Assembly: GCA_015179125.1 (NCBI GenBank)
Contig: WHVA01000360.1
Location: 1-64,000, forward strand
Direction: 5' to 3'
DNA: 64,000 nt
Origin: Gautieria morchelliformis
Lineage: Eukaryota > Basidiomycota > Agaricomycetes > Gomphales > Gomphaceae
Under the pieces are notes generated by a model. It was not told the DNA's origin. It made no database searches and saw nothing but the letters and a program-made list of their open reading frames with translations. Each line of letters opens with the position of its first letter. Position 1 is the stretch's first letter. This document shows, one piece after another, positions 1 through 10,057 of this stretch. The translations under genes were made by a program, and so were the position numbers.

Positions 1-712
1 CAATGGTTGAGGTCGCCCTCAACAGCAACATCAGCGCAACCACAGGGTTCGCACCTTTCGAGCTGAACCATGGCTATATGCCGCGGATAGACCTCCCCAT
101 AACCGTGGACACCCCGTTCAAGGGGTAGCCCGGTTTGCACATCAGGCAAAATAGAACCTGATGGCGGCACCCGATGCAATCATAGAGCATCGAGTGACGC
201 AAATGTTTCATGCAAATAAGAAACATATGGCGAGCGACAGGTACGCGGCCAACGACTGCGTCTACCTTTTGACACAAAACCTAACTCTCCCGAAAGGGAG
301 AGCCAGAAAAATAGTCCTGCGGTACATCAGACCATACCGTGTCGTCGAGGCTCACAACGACGCCTCGACGGTGACCCTTGATCTTCCCGATGAGCTGAAA
401 AGCCGTCGCATTTCGCCAGTCTTCCATTCAAGCCTCGTACGGTGATACGAGGCTAACAACGACGAATTGTTCCCTCATCATGAGGCCAAGTCATTTTATG
501 ACTTTGGAGCAAATGACGACGAGGAGTGGCTCGTCGACGAGATTATGGCACATCGATGGATAAACTCGACGGACCTGGAGTTCCAGGTCCGTTGGACCCT
601 AGGCGACGTGACAGGGGAACCCATGTCGTCCTACAAGGACCTTGAAGCCCTAGATAGCTATCTAGAGCTTCGGGGAGTGGGCAAGCCACGCGACCTCCCC
701 AGATGCCGCTAG
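1..712 (+). pseudogene. Element A integrase C-terminus and chromodomain, mirrored copy
   Basis: This is the 3' end of the pol gene of gypsy element A, running off the left edge. It holds the end of the integrase core (NSNISATTGFAPFELNHGY), the linker with the SPVFHSSLVR motif typical of the integrase C-terminus, and a chromodomain-like segment around 510-690 (EEWLVDEIMAHRW, FQVRWT). The frame is broken by a missing G at 122-125, a TAG at 152-154 and a TGA at 443-445. The two stops also occur in the right-arm copy, so they predate the duplication; the missing G does not. It cannot make a working integrase. Confidence 0.85.
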
Positions 713-1274
713 ACGCGTCTGTCACGTGCAGACCACGTGACGCGCTGGCCACGGCGCGGTTAAATTTTCACCTCGGATCTTTCCAAGGGTGCATCGCTTC
801 TTGGAAGCCTACCACCATCATCCCCACAAAGATGATGCCCCCAAAGAGAGGATGGACATTGATCCGTCAACGTCCACAACGCGAGCAACGGCCCCGAGAC
901 AGGGGGCCGCAGATATTCTCCATGCTCCAGTAGACCAGGAGCACTGGATGATCGTGGGATGGGAGGACGCCCTCGCCATCGTCCACCTGGACGATTGCGC
1001 AACGTGCACAGACTACACTGTGCACTTAAGGGCCACGACAGGCACCCGCAAGGTCAAATTGCGGGACGAAGATATCGGCAACACCGTTGATGCAGCCTGG
1101 GGATGGCTCCCAAGGGGCATCGCATGTGACGCGCGAGAAGAGCTCCTCCGGGACATCCACGACCTCAAAAAAGAGGTCAAGGAGTTGGAACGCGCGGTCG
1201 AAGACCGCGACGACGTGCTCGAAACCGAGCATGCCAAGATCAAGGAACTGGAGCAGCAGCTGAGCGCAGCCTAG
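703..1274 (+). pseudogene. Element A accessory ORF1, frameshifted copy
   Basis: Mirror copy of the 190-codon ORF at 4482-5054. Five C at 838-842, against six in the other arm, split the frame: the first part stops at 933 and the second part reads on to 1274. The second part keeps the C-terminal heptad-like segment (LLRDIHDLKKEVKELERAVE), which predicts a coiled coil. I do not recognise the protein. The break may be a real deletion or a sequencing error in a homopolymer. Confidence 0.7.
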
Positions 1275-1409
1275 CTCCAGGTTACCCTGGTCAACGCTGC
1301 CTCAAAAAGGCCGCAACATGACCCGGCCACGGACCCAGTGGCCGGGCCATCATCACCTCGCGCGACGGCGCCTTTGCCAGCACACGCAACATCGGGGCTA
1401 GCGTCCTGA

Positions 1410-2206
1410 TTGTCGGCGCCGACCCCGACGATGACAACGATGGAAGGGCATAGCGCACCTTCTGACTCTGCGTATGGCGTCCCAGAAGGATGGGAGTCAG
1501 ACTCGTCCGTCTGGAAGACGTACGACCCGGAAAGGGCACAGCAGCTGGCAGAGCAGCCAAAGAAATTGCGCGGCACCCCCAACACTGTCAATGGGCTAGC
1601 CATTGCAAGGGACAGCGCAATTAGCGCTTACCTAGCGGCGTCATCGTCGCACACTATCAACGACTCTGCCCTTCAACGGCGGATAGCACAGGTCGAGGCC
1701 CAGTACATCGGGCCTGGCGTGGCCCTGCCTCCACCGGCAGGGACAGTTCACCCTCCCTACCCGGGGGAGGGGACGCTCATCCCACTCGGAGATCCACCGA
1801 TCTCCAAGACGGGCCTCCTACCACGGCCGGTAGGGAAGGCCCAACAGCGTCGTACTCAATGGTACGACGTCTGCCCGCTCAACGACCCACACTTCATCGA
1901 ACTCCTAGCGCAAGCAAAAGAAACGCCACAGCTTGCGCGTACGCACAAGATGATCGGCGTATTTAAACGCATCGAGCGTGAACAACGTGCTCGCAATCCC
2001 AAAAGGGATTGTCTCGTGATAGCGGGCGGTACCCCGCACGATATCGCGGCCATCCTAAAGGGTTGGATACACAACCCTGAAGGAATCCCATCAGCCATCC
2101 GTGACAACGCGGATGGCACCTTCAACCTAGACGACACGGACGTCTGGATGTGGTTGAAGGCCCTTGCGCCCCAGGTCAAAGGGGTCGCATCACCTCTCAG
2201 GGCGAG
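1410..2206 (+). pseudogene. Element A accessory ORF2, mirrored copy cut by LTR-A
   Basis: Mirror copy of 3550-4346. The element-derived reading frame runs about 265 codons from the ATG at 1410 to the LTR-A insertion at 2207; the open frame then drifts into LTR sequence and stops at 2423. GCGAG at 2202-2206 is the half target duplication left by the LTR. The protein is unrecognised. Its C-terminal half is conserved-looking (WYDVCPLNDPHFIELL, IAAILKGWIHNPEGIPSAI). Because it follows integrase and chromodomain in the sense direction, I read it as an extra gene carried by this gypsy family. Confidence 0.65.
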
Positions 2207-2565
2207 TGTCATGACCGGTTTATTTCTCCTACCGCGCTACCTCTATGTTCCCCCTCGTCACTCCCTACCATCTTTGCCAGAGTTCGCCGCACCACCGACC
2301 ACTCCTCCTCTACATCCACTCTACCCACTGATTCGCCCCATTCTCCGAACCGCTATTCGCTGCTCACGCATTTTGCCAGCAGGCATGCCATCAAATATGA
2401 TCGGTACCATTCACCCAGCATGATGGTTCATCATTAACCCCACCATCTTCTTAATCCGACCCCATTGGGTGTTTGTATGGCCAAAGTGTGGTCGCAGGAC
2501 GTCCCTTCCATATGCCGTGCGGGATCAACCCAGTGAACGAAGAGTCCGTGCAGGGTAGCATGTAT
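2207..2565 (-). mobile_element. LTR-A fragment in left palindrome arm
   Basis: The sequence starts TGTCATGACC, the reverse complement of the LTR-A 3' end, and matches the other LTR-A copies up to 2565. There the match stops and gypsy RT sequence begins. The copy is therefore truncated. Its intact side is flanked by GCGAG (2202-2206). Confidence 0.85.
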
Positions 2566-2891
2566 TACCGGCGTTTCATTTATAATTTTTCCGACATTAC
2601 TGTTCCGCTCACGCGTCTCACCAGGAAGGGTGCCCCATGGAATTTCACTCCGGAATGCTGTTCCGCATTTGAAGATCTCAAATCGGCCTTCACCACGGCT
2701 CCCATACTCGGTTTCTGGATTCCTGATGCCAACTTGTACTCGAAACCGACGCTTCCGACTACGCGCTAGCCGCCATTCTTTCCATCATTTCCCTGACGAC
2801 GGAGAAATTCATCCGATCGCTTTTCATTCCGCACCTTTTCCGCCCCGGAACTCAACTACGACATCCACTATAAGGAACTACTTGCGATGGT
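2566..2891 (+). pseudogene. Gypsy RT/RNase H fragment in palindrome centre
   Basis: The translation contains YRRFIYNFSDITVPLTRLT and AFTTAPIL, the RT-to-RNase H connection of Ty3/gypsy polymerases. It resembles the corresponding part of element B at 25061-25588, not element A. The frame breaks near 2760, after which a DYAL-type RNase H start and YDIHYKELLAM-like text can be followed in other frames. It is a 326-bp scrap joined to LTR fragments at both ends. Confidence 0.8.
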
Positions 2892-3549
2892 CCAAGAGAA
2901 GGCTTAAGATGACGATCACAGCGAGGTCAAGTTTGCACAAGATGGACGACGTATGATAATTGAACTGGGGAATATACATGTGAATGTAAACTACTTATAT
3001 CGAATGCTCGTAAGGCATCAGCGAATAGGAAAGAGGCCGTCACGAGTCAGGGTTGGATAGGGGTGCGCAGTCATGATACTAAGTAGATGGAATAAACATA
3101 CAATAGAGTGAGGGGAGAATGCGAACATGAAACGACGGAGAGTAACGGGGGCGAAGGCATTTATGGACAAAACCATGTCTTGGGACCTGCATACATGCTA
3201 CCCTGCACGGACTCTTCGTTCACTGGGTTGATCCCGCACGGCATATGGAAGGGACGTCCTGCGACCACACTTTGGCCATACAAACACCCAATGGGGTCGG
3301 ATTAAGAAGATGGTGGGGTTAATGATGAACCATCATGCTGGGTGAATGGTACCGATCATATTTGATGGCATGCCTGCTGGCAAAATGCGTGAGCAGCGAA
3401 TAGCGGTTCGGAGAATGGGGCGAATCAGTGGGTAGAGTGGATGTAGAGGAGGAGTGGTCGGTGGTGCGGCGAACTCTGGCAAAGATGGTAGGGAGTGACG
3501 AGGGGGAACATAGAGGTAGCGCGGTAGGAGAAATAAACCGGTCATGACA
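2892..3549 (+). mobile_element. LTR-A fragment in right palindrome arm
   Basis: This is the 3' two thirds of an LTR-A copy, from the CCAAGAGAAGGCTT point to the terminal TGACA at 3545-3549. CTCGC at 3550-3554 follows it, the complement of the GCGAG beside the mirrored copy. The 5' part is missing: RT fragment sequence abuts it at about 2891. Positions 2892-3190 have no partner in the left arm. Confidence 0.85.
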
Positions 3550-4346
3550 CTCGCCCTGAGAGGTGATGCGACCCCTTTGACCTGGGGCGCAAGGGCCTTC
3601 AACCACATCCAGACGTCCGTGTCGTCTAGGTTGAAGGTGCCATCCGCGTTGTCACGGATGGCTGATGGGATTCCTTCAGGGTTGTGTATCCAACCCTTTA
3701 GGATGGCCGCGATATCGTGCGGGGTACCGCCCGCTATCACGAGACAATCCCTTTTGGGATTGCGAGCACGTTGTTCACGCTCGATGCGTTTAAATACGCC
3801 GATCATCTTGTGCGTACGCGCAAGCTGTGGCGTTTCTTTTGCTTGCGCTAGGAGTTCGATGAAGTGTGGGTCGTTGAGCGGGCAGACGTCGTACCATTGA
3901 GTACGACGCTGTTGGGCCTTCCCTACCGGCCGTGGTAGGAGGCCCGTCTTGGAGATCGGTGGATCTCCGAGTGGGATGAGCGTCCCCTCCCCCGGGTAGG
4001 GAGGGTGAACTGTCCCTGCCGGTGGAGGCAGGGCCACGCCAGGCCCGATGTACTGGGCCTCGACCTGTGCTATCCGCCGTTGAAGGGCAGAGTCGTTGAT
4101 AGTGTGCGACGATGACGCCGCTAGGTAAGCGCTAATTGCGCTGTCCCTTGCAATGGCTAGCCCATTGACAGTGTTGGGGGTGCCGCGCAATTTCTTTGGC
4201 TGCTCTGCCAGCTGCTGTGCCCTTTCCGGGTCGTACGTCTTCCAGACGGACGAGTCTGACTCCCATCCTTCTGGGACGCCATACGCAGAGTCAGAAGGTG
4301 CGCTATGCCCTTCCATCGTTGTCATCGTCGGGGTCGGCGCCGACAA
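3550..4346 (-). CDS. Element A accessory ORF2, truncated by LTR-A insertion
   Basis: An open frame from ATG at 4346 for about 265 codons, up to the LTR-A end at 3549; the open frame carries on through LTR sequence to a stop at 3333. There is no signal peptide or membrane segment. The N-terminus is Ser/Thr-rich and acidic (EGHSAPSDSAYGVPEGWES); the middle is proline-rich; the C-terminal half looks globular and basic (RTHKMIGVFKRIEREQRA). I recognise no domain. Position after integrase and chromodomain, on the same strand, suggests an accessory gene of the element rather than a host gene. The original C-terminus is lost. Confidence 0.6.
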
Positions 4347-4481
4347 TCAGGACGCTAGCCCCGATGTTGCGTGTGCTGGCAAAGGCGCCGTCGCGCGAGG
4401 TGATGATGGCCCGGCCACTGGGTCCGTGGCCGGGTCATGTTGCGGCCTTTTTGAGGCAGCGTTGACCAGGGTAACCTGGAG

Positions 4482-5054
4482 CTAGGCTGCGCTCAGCTGC
4501 TGCTCCAGTTCCTTGATCTTGGCATGCTCGGTTTCGAGCACGTCGTCGCGGTCTTCGACCGCGCGTTCCAACTCCTTGACCTCTTTTTTGAGGTCGTGGA
4601 TGTCCCGGAGGAGCTCTTCTCGCGCGTCACATGCGATGCCCCTTGGGAGCCATCCCCAGGCTGCATCAACGGTGTTGCCGATATCTTCGTCCCGCAATTT
4701 GACCTTGCGGGTGCCTGTCGTGGCCCTTAAGTGCACAGTGTAGTCTGTGCACGTTGCGCAATCGTCCAGGTGGACGATGGCGAGGGCGTCCTCCCATCCC
4801 ACGATCATCCAGTGCTCCTGGTCTACTGGAGCATGGAGAATATCTGCGGCCCCCTGTCTCGGGGCCGTTGCTCGCGTTGTGGACGTTGACGGATCAATGT
4901 CCATCCTCTCTTTGGGGGGCATCATCTTTGTGGGGATGATGGTGGTAGGCTTCCAAGAAGCGATGCACCCTTGGAAAGATCCGAGGTGAAAATTTAACCG
5001 CGCCGTGGCCAGCGCGTCACGTGGTCTGCACGTGACAGACGCGTCTAGCGGCAT
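4482..5054 (-). CDS. Element A accessory ORF1, coiled-coil protein
   Basis: An uninterrupted 190-codon frame. Its ATG lies inside the last codons of the chromodomain frame: the ten bases ATGCCGCTAG at 5045-5054 contain both this start and the upstream stop. Residues 1-50 are low complexity. Residues 70-130 look folded (EHWMIVGWEDALAIVHLDD). Residues 140-187 are charged and heptad-like (LLRDIHDLKKEVKELERAVE), predicting a coiled coil. No family is recognised. Its place between chromodomain and ORF2 suggests a third product of the element, perhaps reached by reinitiation or frameshifting. The second copy in the palindrome carries a one-base deletion. Confidence 0.6.
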   Translation of the reverse strand: MPLDASVTCRPRDALATARLNFHLGSFQGCIASWKPTTIIPTKMMPPKERMDIDPSTSTTRATAPRQGAADILHAPVDQEHWMIVGWEDALAIVHLDDCATCTDYTVHLRATTGTRKVKLRDEDIGNTVDAAWGWLPRGIACDAREELLRDIHDLKKEVKELERAVEDRDDVLETEHAKIKELEQQLSAA

Positions 5055-6038
5055 CTGGGGAGGTCGCGTGGCTTGCCCACTCCCCGAAGCTCTAGATAGC
5101 TATCTAGGGCTTCAAGGTCCTTGTAGGACGACATGGGTTCCCCTGTCACGTCGCCTAGGGTCCAACGGACCTGGAACTCCAGGTCCGTCGAGTTTATCCA
5201 TCGATGTGCCATAATCTCGTCGACGAGCCACTCCTCGTCGTCATTTGCTCCAAAGTCATAAAATGACTTGGCCTCATGATGAGGGAACAATTCGTCGTTG
5301 TTAGCCTCGTATCACCGTACGAGGCTTGAATGGAAGACTGGCGAAATGCGACGGCTTTTCAGCTCATCGGGAAGATCAAGGGTCACCGTCGAGGCGTCGT
5401 TGTGAGCCTCGACGACACGGTATGGTCTGATGTACCGCAGGACTATTTTTCTGGCTCTCCCTTTCGGGAGAGTTAGGTTTTGTGTCAAAAGGTAGACGCA
5501 GTCGTTGGCCGCGTACCTGTCGCTCGCCATATGTTTCTTATTTGCATGAAACATTTGCGTCACTCGATGCTCTATGATTGCATCGGGTGCCGCCATCAGG
5601 TTCTATTTTGCCTGATGTGCAAACCGGGCTACCCCCTTGAACGGGGTGTCCACGGTTATGGGGAGGTCTATCCGCGGCATATAGCCATGGTTCAGCTCGA
5701 AAGGTGCGAACCCTGTGGTTGCGCTGATGTTGCTGTTGAGGGCGACCTCAACCATTGGGCATTTCAATGCCCAATCCTTCTGATCGTCTCTGACGACCGC
5801 GTGCAATATCTGGCTGATCGAGCATTTTGCCCGCTCGGTGGCTCCATCCGTTTGGGGATGGAAGGCAGTTGTCATGAGGAGCTTAGTCCCCATGAGTCGC
5901 TGTAGTTCACGCCAGAAGATCAACGTGAACTTCGAGTCTCTGTCCGAGACGATGGAGTCGGGAACTCCGTGGAGTCGAACGACCTCCTTCAGAAACAGCC
6001 AGGCTACTCCCTTGGCTGACACGCTCGTCATGGTTGGT
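5045..6038 (-). pseudogene. Element A integrase 3' part and chromodomain
   Basis: Read from 6038 down it has the second catalytic Asp (IVSDRDSKFT), the catalytic Glu (PQTDGATERAKCSI), the integrase C-terminal region (ISPVFHSSLVR) and a chromodomain-like end (FQVRWTLGD). It is the continuation of 7290-8171 across a solo LTR; removing 6044-7284 and one TSD copy joins HLV to PTMTS. In-frame stops are TAG at 5603-5605 and TGA at 5312-5314, both at likely Gln and Arg positions. Function expected before decay: insertion of element cDNA, with the chromodomain directing it to marked chromatin. Confidence 0.85.
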
Positions 6039-6043
6039 ACGAG

Positions 6044-7284
6044 TGTCAAGATTGGTTTTTAGGCGTTAATATCGTGTATTAGTGAACACAGCGAATGCCC
6101 GAATAACTTGTGCGAATAGGTATGCCGTTCGGTGAATAGATGAACCAATGAATGTTCACAAGGTAAGAGGGCTGCCCGAACGGGGCTCGCCCTATCTACA
6201 GTCGTAGTGAAATAGCCCGTGGCACTTGACGATGTAACGTGCAAGGTGTCATGAAAGGGCTATCTAAGTTTCGACAATCCCTTCGCCAACAGCACAGAAA
6301 ATGGTTCGAAGGCTAAGGTAATGAAGATGAAGTATGAGAACTCACCAGTGATGCCTAAGTCCTCTGCTAGTCGAAGATAGAAGTCTCCAAGAGAAGGCTT
6401 AGGACGATGACCACAGCGAGGTCAAATTTGCACAAGATGAAGGATGTATGATAATTGAACCAGGGAATATACATGCGAATGTAAACTACTCATATTGAAT
6501 GCTCGTAAGATATCAGCGAATAGGAAAGAGGCCGTCACAAGTCAGGGTTGGATAGGGGTGCGCAGTCATGATACAACATAGATGAAATAAACATACAATA
6601 GAATGTGAGACGAGGGAGAACATGAAATGACGGAGAGTAAAGGTGGCGAAGGCACTTATGGACGAAGCCATGTCTTGGGACCCGCATACATGCTACCCTG
6701 CATGGACTCTTGGTCTACTGGGTTGATCCCGCACGACCTATGGGAGGGGTGTCCTGCGAACACACTTTGACCATACGAACGCCCAATGGGGTTGGATTAA
6801 GAAGACGATAGGGTTAATGATGAACCATCATGCCGGGTGAATGGTATCGATCGTATTTGATGGTGTGCCTGCTGGCGAATGATGCAAGCAGCGAATGGCC
6901 GTTTGGCAAATGCAAGGAAGGGCGAACAGAGGCAACATAGAGGAGGAGGGGTCGAGGTGGAGGGCGAAGCCGAGCGAACACTGAGGAGGAGTAGCAAAAG
7001 GGAACCTGGGGATACCAAGGTGCAGGAAATACACAGGTCATGACAATCCAATTATCAGAACACCATCGGAAGAGGGTCAAGCAGAGGAGGTGGTAGACCC
7101 AGTGATGATTGCCAAGTCAGCTCAAAGATGTCGATCGTGCGTTTGACGGCGTGGCGATGGTAATTGGTGCGAACAGCGAGCATCGGTTGCCGAACATGAC
7201 AATGGCGATCGGAACGAACATGGAAATGGGGTGAGAAATGGTAGGACAGAGCACCTGAGTATGAGGAATAAACGTGTCATGACA
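6044..7284 (+). mobile_element. Solo LTR-A, long form
   Basis: Begins TGTCAAGATTGG and ends GTGTCATGACA, giving a TGTCA..TGACA terminal inverted repeat. The perfect 5-bp duplication ACGAG flanks it at 6039-6043 and 7285-7289. It splits the element A integrase between the first and second catalytic Asp. It is about 240 bp longer than the short copies: the short form's terminal TGACA occurs internally at 7041-7045, and the extra block 7046-7284 is shared only with the copy at 29762-31664. It has no internal coding region, so it is a solo LTR left by LTR-LTR recombination. Confidence 0.93.
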
Positions 7285-7289
7285 ACGAG

Positions 7290-8171
7290 GTGTACGAGCG
7301 ACATTAGTCGGCCGATGACTACCATCAGGTAGTCACAGTCGTTGGATTTGGGCAGGGGCCCCATGAAGTCGATGCCAATCGACTGCCACGGCCTATCCGG
7401 AATGGGTAGGCTGTGTAGTAGGCCTTTGGGCCATTGTGGTCCGGTTTTCGTCATCTGACACCTCGCGCACGATGTGCAGACCACTTCTATGTCTGGGCTC
7501 ATGCCCGGCCACCAATATGCTCTTTGAACGTAGTTTGAAGTCTTCAGATGGCCATAGTGGCCGACTATCTGATGTGCCCGATCAATGATGATTTCAATCA
7601 GCTTCCTTCCCCCTTGAAGAACAGAGCAGGGGACCGCAATGACATCTCTTTTGAGCTGGTTCTTAGTCCAGATCAGCCCATCCCGGATCCCGAATCTCAG
7701 GTGCGCGTCCGGGTGCGCTATGATCTTTGTGAGCATGGCATCCCTGTGGTACGCATCTTGTAGGACCTTAGACAGGTCTACGCCTTGCTCAACGACCCGG
7801 CGCAGGGGCGCACCATCATTTCCTGCGGCGATGACTCTGACATCATCGTCGTCAACGTCGCGTGACGCGGCGACGTTCACGGGCTCTGGTGAGCCCTCGT
7901 TTAGTGTGGTGGATTCCATTACTCTCGCCTCTGTCTTCTCAGCGAGGCGTTTAGAGCGTCTTGTCGCCGCTGTTCGCAGCTTGATATACCGGTCGGTGGG
8001 CAATAACTCACCGTCCGGGTCTAAACGTGCATCTGCGTTCACGAAGACGTGGTCCGGGTGATTGTCATCACACGTGTCGTTTTCGTAGTAGCGCGACAGG
8101 CAGTCCGCTACCTTGTTCTCTACACCGTCAACATGAATGGTGTTGAAATTGAACCGGGAGAGAAACTCCCA
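7290..8171 (-). pseudogene. Element A RNase H end and integrase N-terminal half
   Basis: Continues the pol frame after a TAG at 8172-8174. It starts with the RNase H tail (FNFNTIHVDGVENKVADCLS), then an acidic linker, then the integrase zinc-binding region (QIVGHYGHLKTSNYVQRAYW and CTSCARCQ) and the first catalytic Asp (QSIGIDFMGPLPKS). It stops at the solo LTR. A start codon is not expected, since this is an internal piece of a polyprotein. Confidence 0.85.
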
Positions 8172-9053
8172 CTATCTGACCGCCAGGTCAGATAGGCTCT
8201 TCTGGGTCTCGAAGTACTCGAGCCCTTTGTGGTCTGTGACGAGGGTGAACCTTCCCCCCAGCAGTTTGTCCTCCCATTTCATGAGAGCCTCGAGCACTGC
8301 GATGGTCTCATGCTCGTGAGTCCGGTAGTGTTGCTGAGCAACGCTGAACTTCTTTGCCAAGAAGCTGGCAGGTCGACAGGTTTTCCAGTCAGGACCTTGG
8401 CCGTAGACCACACCGACACCGGCTTTTGACCCGTCGGTGATCACCCAGATTGGCTCTGGGCACCTTGCATCTACTGGATGCAGGATCAGGGCCTTACAGG
8501 CCAATGCCTTAATGCTTTGCCAGCATTTGTCTAGTAGTGGAGTCCATTCGAATGGACGGTTATTACGCGCACAGCCTGATAGTGGGGTGGTATATGCGCT
8601 AACATCTGGTATGTAGTGTGCCAGATACTGTACCAGCCCGAGGAAACACCGGACGTCATTGAATGTCCATGGCCTACGCCACTCACGGATGCATTGCATC
8701 TTGTCCTCATTGGCATGTATCCCTTGGCCATCGATGATATGGCCGAGACACTCCATTCGGATGGAATAGAGGCCCACCTTTTTCTCACTCAGAAAAAGGT
8801 GATTCTTCCTCAGTCTGTCAAAGACGATGTAGAGGTGCTCTTCATGCTCTTGTATTGAGAGCGAGAATATGAAGATGTCGTCCATGTATACATGGACGAA
8901 GCAACCTATGCAGTCGCAGAAAATGGCTGTCATCAGCTGTTGGAATGTTGATGGGGCGTTACAGTCCCCCATCTGTATCACCTGGCTCCTGAAGGTGCCA
9001 AGGATTGTGGCAAAGGCAGTCTTTGCTACGTGATCTGGATGGATCCGGATCTG
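8172..9053 (-). pseudogene. Element A reverse transcriptase 3' half and RNase H
   Basis: Contains the fingers/palm motif NAPSTFQQLMTAIF, the catalytic YMDD box (FVHVYMDDIFIFS), the connection (FLGLVQYLAHYIPDVSAYT) and RNase H start (PIWVITDGSKAGVG) and centre (YRTHEHETIAVLEAL). It is the downstream half of an RT gene split by the solo LTR at 9054-10052; joining KLDMSEAYKQ to IRIHPDHVAKTAF restores the usual order. It ends at TAG 8172-8174, after which the frame remains open, so the stop is a single point change. Confidence 0.88.
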
Positions 9054-10052
9054 TGTCAAGATTGGTTTTTAGGCGTTAATATCGTGTATTAGTGAACACA
9101 GCGAATGTCCGAATAACTTGTGCGAATAAGTATGCCGTTCGGCGAATAGATGAACCAATGAATGTTCACAAGGTAAGAGGGTTGCCCGAACGGGGCTCAC
9201 CCTATCTACAGTCGTAGTGAAATAGCCCGTGGCACTTGACGATGTAACGTGCAAGGTGTCACGGAAGGGCTGTCTAAGTCTCGACAATCCCTTCGCCAAC
9301 AGCACAGAAAATGGTTCGAAGGCTAAGGTAATGAAGATGAAGTATGAGAACTCACCAGTGATGCCTAAGTCCTCTGCTAGTCGAAGATGGAAATCTCCAA
9401 GAGAAGGCTTAAGAGGATGACCACAGCGAGGTCAAATTTGCACAAGATGAACGACATATGATAATTGAACTGGAGAATATACATGCGAATGTAAACTACT
9501 TATATCGAATGCTCGCAAGGGATTAGCGAATAGGAAAGAGGCCGTCGTGAGTTAGGGCCGGATAGGGGTGCGCAGTCATGATACTAAGTAGATGGAATAA
9601 ACATACAATAGAGTGAGGGAAGAGTGCGAACATGAAACGACGGAGAGTAAAGGTGGCGAAGGCGCCTATGTACGAAACCATGTCTTGGGACCCACATACA
9701 TGCTACCCTGCATGGACTCTTCGTCTACTGGGTTGATCCCGCACGACCTATGGAAGGGACGTCCTGCGAACACACTTTGGCCATACAAACGCCCAATGGG
9801 GTTGGATTAAGAAGATGATGGGGTTTATGATGAACCATCATGCCGGGTGACTGGTATCGATCATATTTGATGGCGTGCCTGCTGGCGAAATGTGCAAGGA
9901 GCGAATAGCGGTTCGGAGAATGGGGTGAACAGCGGGTAGAGTGGACGTGGAGGGAGTGGTCGGTGGGTGCGGCGAACTCTGGCGAAGATGCTAGGGAGTG
10001 ACGAGGGGGAACATAGAGGTAGTGCGGTAGGAGAACTAGACCGGTCATGACA
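9054..10052 (+). mobile_element. Solo LTR-A, short form
   Basis: Begins TGTCAAGATTGG and ends CCGGTCATGACA. Perfect 5-bp duplication ATCTG at 9049-9053 and 10053-10057. It lies inside the RT gene of element A. At 999 bp it lacks the 240-bp extension of the long form. No internal region is present. Confidence 0.93.
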
Positions 10053-10057
10053 ATCTG

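Larger units (their letters stand above)
1..2565 (+). repeat. Left arm of a giant inverted repeat
   Basis: This stretch is the reverse complement of 3191-5757. Position 1 pairs with 5757 and 2565 pairs with 3191. The only differences I found are two homopolymer lengths: four G at 122-125 against five C at 5632-5636, and five C at 838-842 against six G at 4914-4919. The arm begins inside integrase coding sequence at the window edge, so the true arm may be longer. It ends abruptly inside an LTR-A copy, where a different gypsy fragment begins. Confidence 0.95.
3191..5757 (-). repeat. Right arm of the giant inverted repeat
   Basis: Reverse complement of 1-2565 (see that entry). Beyond 5757 the element A integrase continues normally into 5758-6038, so the right arm is the side still joined to the body of the element. 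The spacer between the arms is 2566-3190. Confidence 0.95.

Noticed and set aside
7122-8042. A free-standing integrase gene starting at 8042
   Set aside because: The frame continues upstream past a single TAG into RNase H and RT, so it is an internal part of a polyprotein; its low end is LTR sequence.
9613-9810. A 65-codon ORF (MREECEHETTES...) that recurs at about 3108, 15485, 26659 and elsewhere
   Set aside because: It recurs only because it lies in every LTR-A copy; the translation varies in frame and has no motif. It is LTR sequence, not a conserved gene.
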